The notes below the pieces were generated by a model that saw only the letters and a program-made list of their open reading frames with translations, was not told the origin of the DNA and made no database searches. 64,000 nt of DNA from Lunularia cruciata (taxonomy: Eukaryota > Streptophyta > Marchantiopsida > Lunulariales > Lunulariaceae): positions 16,866,501-16,930,500 of the forward strand of contig OX419761.1 of assembly GCA_948567375.1 (NCBI GenBank). Direction: 5' to 3'. This document shows positions 57,181-64,000 of the stretch, piece by piece (within the stretch, counting starts at the first letter, position 1; the number at the start of each line of letters is the position of its first letter). The position numbers were made by a program, and so were the translations under genes.

Positions 57181-57800
57181 AAAGTAATCACCTTTCTTGC
57201 AAAGTGTCCTCCATGCACTAAACCTTCATGAAACTCCTTTATGAGTAGGATAGACTCTTCCCTACCTATTGCTCTTTGAAGTAGACCATTTGCTTCTCGG
57301 TGAAAAAGAATATCTTCCATCATTGTGTAAGGTCTAGATCTTGCTGCAAGGGCCTTCCTCTCCCTAGCATGCATCCCTTCTGGATAGTTACTTCTTGTAA
57401 AAAAATCCTCAATCTCCTTGTACTCCATTGGAACCTCTTGAATAATTAAGATTATCATGAGCTCCTCATCCAAGAAGGAATCATCCACTAGCTCATCTCC
57501 ATCATGATCATAGGCCCTAGATAACAAATCAGCATTTGCATGTTTTGTTCTTGGCCTATCTTCAATGGTGTAATAATACTCAGACAAGAGTATCATCCAC
57601 CTTGTTAGCCTCTCTTCCATATTAGGCTTTTTGAAGATGTACTTCAAAGCCTTGTGATCCATGACAATTGTGGCTTTCCATCCAATCAAGAAGTGTCTAA
57701 ACTTCTTGAGACCAAAGATCATTGGCAATCCTTCTCTCTTCATGACAAAGTAGTTATTTTATACTAAAACCATTTGCTTACTAGCATAAGCTATTGGATA
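57012..57800 (-). pseudogene. A2 RNase H and integrase zinc region
   Basis: One 243-codon frame: GLKKFRHFLIGWKATIVMDH (RNase H third Asp), TIEDRPRTKHANADLLSRA, then GMHARERKALAARSRPYTMM across the site where L2 inserted in A1, and DAGYHWRGIF of the zinc region. A frameshift near 57,100-57,160 precedes the core. Confidence 0.85.
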
Positions 57801-58665
57801 ATCATGCCCATCTTGGTCTAATTGACTAAGAGTGCATCATATAACTACATTGGAAGCATACATGTAGAGGATGAAAGGCTTACTCCAATTAGGTTTAGCA
57901 AGAATTGGAGCTACAACAAGGGATTGCTTGAGCTTCTCAAAAGCTTTGAGAGCCTCCTTGTCCTCTTAAATCACCATATATTCTACACTCTTCTTCATGT
58001 AGATGGTCAATGCATAAGCCTTGTTGGAAAATGAGAAGATGAACCTCCTATAATATCCAAACATCCCCAAGAGTTGGCCTAACTTTGTCAAGCTTGAAGG
58101 GAATGGAAGGTCTGATATTTTCCTCACCTTGTGAGGGTCCACTGCCACTTGGAGATGATGTGCCCCAAAATTAGACCTTCTTCACAACCAAAAATGTACT
58201 TCTCTAGGTTGAGTGATGCATTTGCCTCATCCAAGCATTGCAAGACCTTGATTAGGTGCTCAAAGTGCTTGTCCTTGCTCCCATAGACACAAAAGTCATC
58301 AGTGAAGTCTCTCACAAATTTTGCAATGAAAGGTTGAAATACCTTGTTCATTGGAATGTGGCTAGAGCATTGCAAAGCCCAAAAGGCATGACCTTGAAAG
58401 CTTAATTTTCCCAAGGTGTGGTGAATGTGGTGAGTTGTTGATGCTTTGGTGCAATCTTGATTTGGTTATATCCATTATAACCATCTCCAAAACTCTACCT
58501 CTCATGACTTGCAACCTCCTCCAAGATCTCATCAATGAATGGTAATGGGTAGTAGTCCTTCTTGGTAACAACGTTGAGCTTCTTGTAATCCACACATACC
58601 CAAAGCTTGCCATTCTTTTTCTTCACAATCACAATTGAAGACACCCATTCTGAATTGGTTGTCCA
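57801..58665 (-). pseudogene. A2 reverse transcriptase, N-terminally truncated
   Basis: Minus-strand pieces at 57,966-58,148 (VRKISDLPFPSSLTKLGQLL), 58,124-58,414 (FVRDFTDDFCVYGSKDKHFE, with the catalytic Asp pair kept as TDD), and the fingers to about 58,650 (VIVKKKNGKLWVCVDYKK-type). It stops where it would meet the protease. Confidence 0.8.
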
Positions 58666-58671
58666 TTTCTA

Positions 58672-59019
58672 TTGAAACATATTATGACAATGGATTCAAG
58701 TACACATGACTTTCAAATATATCCACGATTTGCTTATGACATTCTATCCAACCTTGCATGCACAACACTCCCTACATTTACCAACTTTGTTTCACTAGAC
58801 TCCATGAAGATTCAAGCATACACCAATGAGCATGTGCACACCAACACCCTCATTGGTACATCACTATTTGACAAAGTTAGGATTCTTTCTTGTCAAGGGA
58901 AAGGCTCCAAAGCCTGGCTCCATGCTTCTCCTTTGAAAAAGGATTTTTATTTCATATTTGAAGAGTTCTCCACTACATGTTGCCTATTTTTAGGTCTTCC
59001 TTATCCGGCCCTACTATAG
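58672..59019 (+). pseudogene. ORF fragment of unknown family
   Basis: A 115-codon frame. The segment QGKGSKAWLHASPLKKDF with a following LFLGLPYPALL resembles a Gly-x-Trp-Leu / leu-gly-leu-pro pattern I associate with ORFs near reverse transcriptases in some eukaryotic mobile elements. That assignment is uncertain. A2 ends at its left edge, so it may be the remnant of the target of A2. Confidence 0.35.
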
Positions 59020-61458
59020 CTTCCAGACCGGTGTACATATGGTTCCACATATGACACACAAGGCATACATCTTTAACAATGTGTTATAGGGGGAAAGCAC
59101 ACTAATGTTCATGATGCCATTTGGGATATAATGGCTCAATTCCTCCAGTCTACATGGTCCTAGGTACAAATTGAGTGGTGGTTGACGTACCAAGACCAGG
59201 TTTGCTAGGTTGTGTTTTGGTTTGTGTCCCTTGGGTTCCTTTGTGCTCCTAGCTTGGTTACACTTCAGCACTCCTTGGTGCTTTGTAATCTTTTTGCTTT
59301 CCACTTTGGCTTGCCTTCATCTTGTTCATTTTATTTATTTCCATTTCCTATGTTGATATTCATTGCAATTTACGAACATTCATATTTATCATTCATATGC
59401 ACTACATATGCACTTAGTGGGTTCTAGATCCCCCATTTGAAGAACAGATTCTTCTCTCACTTCCCATATATCTTCATAATAATCATTATATTCCTATGTG
59501 CATGAACGTAAGTCTCAAAAGGAATATCCATGGAAACTCTGCCAAAGATATTAAATTAATTTTAAAACTTTGATTGATCAAAATTAAAAAAATGGACTAA
59601 GAAGAGAAACATATACTTTTTGCCTTGCAAATAATTATTAGTTTTTTTTACCTTTTTATGATTGCTCAAGTTTGGGATAGTTGGTCATTGTTTGCCTTAT
59701 CAATTTGCTTAAAAATGCACAACATAATGAAGATAAACCACAATGAAAAGCCATATTGGCTCCATAGCATGCATAACTAAGAAACTAGCCTCCTTTCACA
59801 TCTCTCATGATGTGCTTTATGCTTAAGAAGTCAAATCCACGTGAGGTGCATAAGGCATAGCTAAGAAGGTACTTGTAAGTAATTGGATAACTATACAAGA
59901 CCAACCAACTAAAAAAAATCTAGATTGCTCAGAGTTGGATAATCTTTTAAGTGATTCTTAGATGTAGAAAATATAGATTATTTAAGAATCAATACCCGTC
60001 TTGCCACAAATTTTGTAATTCTTCCTTTTCACAAATCATGGAAACTTAATGTTCTTTATAATTGACAAACAATACCAAACATGACTTTTTCAATATAGGG
60101 TGAATTTAGAGAACAAGTAAAAAGGATACATCTTCAATCACAAGAAGAGAAAAATGTGTTCTGGTAACTTTAATACCATTAAAAAAGGAGTCTTTAATGA
60201 TGAGGAAGACTATGGAGCACACTATACATTGGAGCATGCACTCTTCTTTTAATATTCTAGATAATTTTCACATAGTTCCATCTTTGAAACTTCTTTGGAA
60301 ATTGTGGATAGTTTATTCTTAATATAGGGAAGGTTGTAATAGTATAGTGCTATGAGAAGAAGATGTTAAAAAGATCTTACAGAGTTCATGCAAGATTCTA
60401 TGATTAATTTCATTCATTCATATACTCATAATCTTATATTAAAAGACAATCAAGAAGTACTTAATGAAGCAACATATATATTTTTGGTCCTAGAAATGGT
60501 AAATCCAAAGAAAGCAAAAAGAAAATTACTTGCTTACTTATTCTCACATAATTTTCAAGATATCTTCTTATTTTAGAATAGTTCTAAAAAGGGTTAAGTG
60601 ATGAATATGCTCATCAATTACTTACTATTTATTGATGAAAAACAGAAAATTTCTAAATAAAATGAGAGTGCTTAAAAATTTAGAAAAGAAAGGTGCTTTA
60701 AGATCCATCACTTTATAACTATTTATAACAAAAAAATATATAATTCATGATGATTTGGATTATTTTTCCATTTTTGGTCATGTATCCACTATTGACTATT
60801 ATACAAAAAATGAGATTTTATACTTGTGAAATTTGGAGTACAAATTCAACATGATCATATAGCTTTATCTCTTTGTTGGAGGAAAATACCTTAGTTAATT
60901 AGTAGAAAAGAAAAACAACTCAATTCCATATTGACTACAACTACTATATTATAAATGTTTTTTAGAAGTGTCTCTTGAGAAAATAATAAATATATTTGAG
61001 GACACTAAACTTGGACTTAGAGAGGAGGAATTTACATTTGGAACATAAAAACATGAAAGTTATACATGTTTTTATGTTCAATAGGATTATATTTAGAGTT
61101 TTTGCTAATTTTATATTTCAACATCATGAAAGATAATTTGATGCTTCTCAAAATATAAGACTTTACAATGAATATAGTCACATATATGGTAAAGATAAAA
61201 TTAATAATACTATTTTAGGAATTATCTTGCTAATCTACTTTGCTATTTTTTCTTATTTATTTGGAAAAAAAATTGATTCATTAATATTTATTCCATTATA
61301 TATATTTTATATTTACTACTTACAATTTATTATAACTACATAAAGTTGTCTCTTTGTAGAAATCATCTTGCAAATACCTCTATATAAAAAGGTTTGGATA
61401 TCTATCACATTAACATAAGTGGAAGATGAGATCATTTAGAAAGTACAAGTTTTAAAGT
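59020..61458. other. AT-rich unassigned stretch
   Basis: 2.4 kb with falling GC content and no homology to families G, L, A or C. The frames at 59,212-59,427 (hydrophobic) and 60,388-60,576 lack recognisable domains. It is either decayed transposon or true intergenic DNA. Confidence 0.4.
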
Positions 61459-63542
61459 TATCACAATATTTGCAGTATCTAAGCTAGTTTGCTCAAACAT
61501 TGGAATGTTAGTTTTGGCAGTCATATTTATATTAATAGTTGCTCAAAGACTAATCAATGGCCATTAGATTTTGTATTAAGACTATTGATCATACCATCTT
61601 GAGCTTTTGTTTGCACCGTTAGGTGGACCATCAGATGGACCTTCAATAGAACCATTAGGGTTGGAGTGCTAGATCAAGTCTAGAGGAGTATACCTTTAAA
61701 GTGAAGCTACAAAGAGCTCACTTCTTTGATGTTGAGCCTTTGAGCTCTTGGCTATGGTGTATAAAGGCCAACAAATATTACTTGGAATCTCTTAGGTAGA
61801 GTAGGTGTGACTTGATTGTGTAATTAGAGCCATTTGATGGCAATTTCTTGAGTTGATACATGAGTTTTTGATTTAACGTTGAGTATGTGTGAATTGTATT
61901 GATTATATCAAAAAAGTCAATAAGGGGGAAACTGGATGCAATAATTATGAGCGTTAGTGGTATCTCTAAGTTTGATGAATCAATGGTACCTTTAATCATT
62001 GTTACTTGATGATTGTTCAATTTTAGTTGAGTGAGTATATGCAAAATTTCTATTCAATTTGTTGCAAACTTTGACAATTGGGCAGATGATGTGCATAGAT
62101 GTTACCCAAATTTCTAAAAATTGAGGTCAATTTGAGACTAGAAGTGTTCAATTTGAGGGTGCGAGAGTGAACTTGGAGGCCTTGATGTTGCAAATTAGAT
62201 ATGAAAAGCATAATTAGAGTTAGATTTGGCAACTATCTCCTTCAATTAGGGATTTGGAAGTCCCCATCTCCTCAATTTGACTCATTTGGCTAAATTTTTG
62301 CATTTAGAGGTTTCAATGCATATGGTTGTTTAGTTGAGTAAGTGTGCAAAAACACATTACCCAACTACTCAATTTGTTGCAAATTTTGATAATTGGGCAT
62401 ATGGTGTGTGGAAGCACTGTCCAAATTTCTTGGAATTGAGGCCAATTTGAGATCATGGTGTTCAATTTGAGAGTGTAATTAGAAACCTTGGTGTTGTGAA
62501 TTTGACTTGAAAAGCAAATTAAGATCAAATTTGGAGGTTCTCATCTTCTAAGTTTGACTCATTTGGCTGAATTTTAACATTTAAAGGTATAGAGCAATAG
62601 GCTAGAAAGACTACCAACCAACTTGTTAGCATGAGGCTAGCTAGTTTAGATGAGTTTTTGATAGTCATTTGGCAAAATCAACCCATCCTTTAGGATTGTG
62701 TGCAACAAGATTTGAACCTCAAATCTTTAATTCCTAGACTAGTGCCCTAACCAATTGGTCCATCCTTACTTGTTATCTTAGAGATTGGTGGACTTATATC
62801 TATACTTATGTAGCTTTAGTTTGGAAAGGACTTTGGATTGAATTCTTAGTGATCTTGGTAGTGTATGAATAGAGAGACACTCCAATTATATCAAATGCCA
62901 AATGGTGATAAAGTTAATCCAATTTTGATTTGTGAGATAGAGGTTGATTTCTTATGAGCATTAATTTCTTGTGATTGGAACTCCTTGATTCTCTATTTCT
63001 TGTTTGTGTGAAGTGCCTTGATATTTAGAGCATTGGTGATTTGGTGTATTCTTGATAGTGACTTTGGAGTGATGATAATCAAACTATCTATATTTCTCTC
63101 TAGTGAGGTAAGAATTGATGATCTATAAAAAATGAGAGTGCATGTTGTGATGGCGGGTTGTAGGTTTGCCTTTCTCCTAGTGTATTTGTCACAATTAGAG
63201 TTACATTAGTGGGTGGTGTTTGGTGGTTAGTGGCACTTGGTGGTTATGATTGCAATTTGAAGAACAATATCATGGCATAGTTCTCCAAGTATTCTAGAGG
63301 AGATTTTGCTACAATATGCAATGGATTTACAATGGATTTACAAAGAGAGATGCTTGATTTCAGATCGTATCTCAAGTTCTAGTGAGGAAGGAGATTGATT
63401 TTGGTTTGGAGTTTGACATAGGAGCTTATTCAATTGAGAGTGTACATTGTGTGTCCACACCATTGTTGTAGGTCATGGACAAGATTGATGGTGCCTCCAT
63501 ATGCCCCAAGTGCTATTGTGGTATGGTGAGTACCATAGAGTT
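61459..63542 (+). mobile_element. G3, 5' end of a family-G element
   Basis: B1 at 61,459-61,908 (starts TATCACAATATTTG, a decayed TGTCACA), then a leader to 63,542 homologous to G-main 6,329-7,095 and 14,399-14,760. No A block precedes B1, as in the other copies. It is cut at 63,543 by C3 before gag. Confidence 0.75.
62025..62590 (+). repeat. Tandem duplication in the G3 leader
   Basis: Two ~290-bp units start with similar phrases (caatttgttgcaaactttga at 62,055 and caatttgttgcaaattttga at 62,370). Each ends with ctcaatttgactcatttggct-like text. Confidence 0.7.
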
Positions 63543-64000
63543 TGTAACAATATGGAGTTTAGCAACAAAGTTAGTAGGGCTAACAAACTAACAAATAAGA
63601 CAAATTAGCCTAGAATATTTTGGAAGTATCTAGGAAGCTTTTTAGGAAGCTTCCCGGCTAGCTTAGCTTGCATCTCAAGTAAGTAGCTTCTAGAAGGAAG
63701 CTTCTGGAAGCTTCCAACTACCTTAGCTTGCATGCCAAGTAGACGGTTTCTAGAAGGAAGTTTCTTGAGAAGCTTTGTGGTTAACTTGGCTTGCACTCTA
63801 AGAAAGCAGCTCAAGGAAGCTTATCAAGGGCCTTGTATGCTACTTATAAATACCAAAGTCAAAGCTCATGCTAGGCATTAGGAGTTTTCTCTCATTCAAG
63901 TGTCCTAATGTGAGCTTCCATTCTCCTATTTCTCTCCTTGATCTTGATCTTTTACATTGGTATCAAAGTAAAAATGGAATGGATGGAATTTATGGACCAC
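63543..64000 (+). mobile_element. C3, start of a family-C chromovirus
   Basis: LTR 63,543-63,956 (TGTAACAATA...TTTTACA), then the primer site TGGTATCAAAG and the first gag bases (ATGGAATGGATGG). It continues beyond the window. Confidence 0.85.

Larger units (their letters stand above)
54722..58672 (-). mobile_element. A2, family-A element with tandem LTRs, 5' truncated
   Basis: Minus strand: RT, RNase H, integrase, LTR, second LTR. It provides the uninterrupted version of the A1 site hit by L2. The RT stops at about 58,665, so RT start, protease, gag and 5' LTR are missing. Confidence 0.85.

Noticed and set aside
1-64000. CRISPR arrays, tRNA or rRNA genes, bacterial operons
   Set aside because: No regularly spaced short repeats with unique spacers, no cloverleaf or rRNA-like segments recognised. 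The tRNA-like matches are primer-binding sites.

Overview
This window is plant nuclear DNA made almost entirely of nested, decayed LTR retrotransposons. The evidence is long LTRs with TG...CA ends and 5-bp target duplications, a primer site of the plant tRNA-Asp type, Ty3/gypsy polymerase genes, and a chromodomain integrase. I found no intact host gene, tRNA, rRNA or bacterial operon. The lineage cannot be fixed from sequence alone; a large, repeat-rich land-plant genome such as a gymnosperm, fern or lycophyte fits.

I sort the DNA into four families, with working names used only here. Family G is a Ty3-like element whose pol frame reads protease, DNA cytosine-5 methyltransferase, reverse transcriptase, RNase H, integrase, PHD finger. 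Its terminal repeats are split (B1 - internal - A1 B2 A2) instead of ordinary LTRs. Family L has 3.8-kb LTRs that carry a long coiled-coil reading frame inside the LTR. Family A is a gypsy element with LTRs of about 0.69 kb. Family C is a chromovirus with LTRs of about 0.41 kb.

Layout: 1-2,680 is unassigned. G0 (minus strand) occupies 2,681-5,892 and resumes at 53,240-54,721. It is split by G-main (plus strand, 5,893-53,239). G-main is interrupted by L1 (solo LTR, 7,096-14,398) and by A1 (15,328-46,028). A1 is interrupted by L2 (solo LTR, 21,192-39,165) and, in its 3' LTR, by C1 (39,980-45,482). L2 holds G2 (minus strand, 23,764-38,122), and G2 holds a truncated L3 (31,170-36,407). To the right lie A2 (54,722-58,672), an AT-rich unassigned stretch with one ORF fragment (58,673-61,458), the 5' end of G3 (61,459-63,542) and the 5' end of C3 (63,543-64,000, runs out of the window).

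The main discovery candidate is family G. In G2 the pol frame is open from 30,082 to about 25,880 apart from nonsense codons. It has methyltransferase motifs I, IV (PCQ), VI (ENV) and IX-X between protease and RT, and a C4HC3 PHD finger after the integrase. Such an element would carry both a DNA-methylation writer and a chromatin reader. The second candidate is the L-family LTR, whose 858-codon frame lies just downstream of a TATA box, so it would be the first frame of the LTR transcript. All coding regions are broken; coordinates of decayed parts are approximate.
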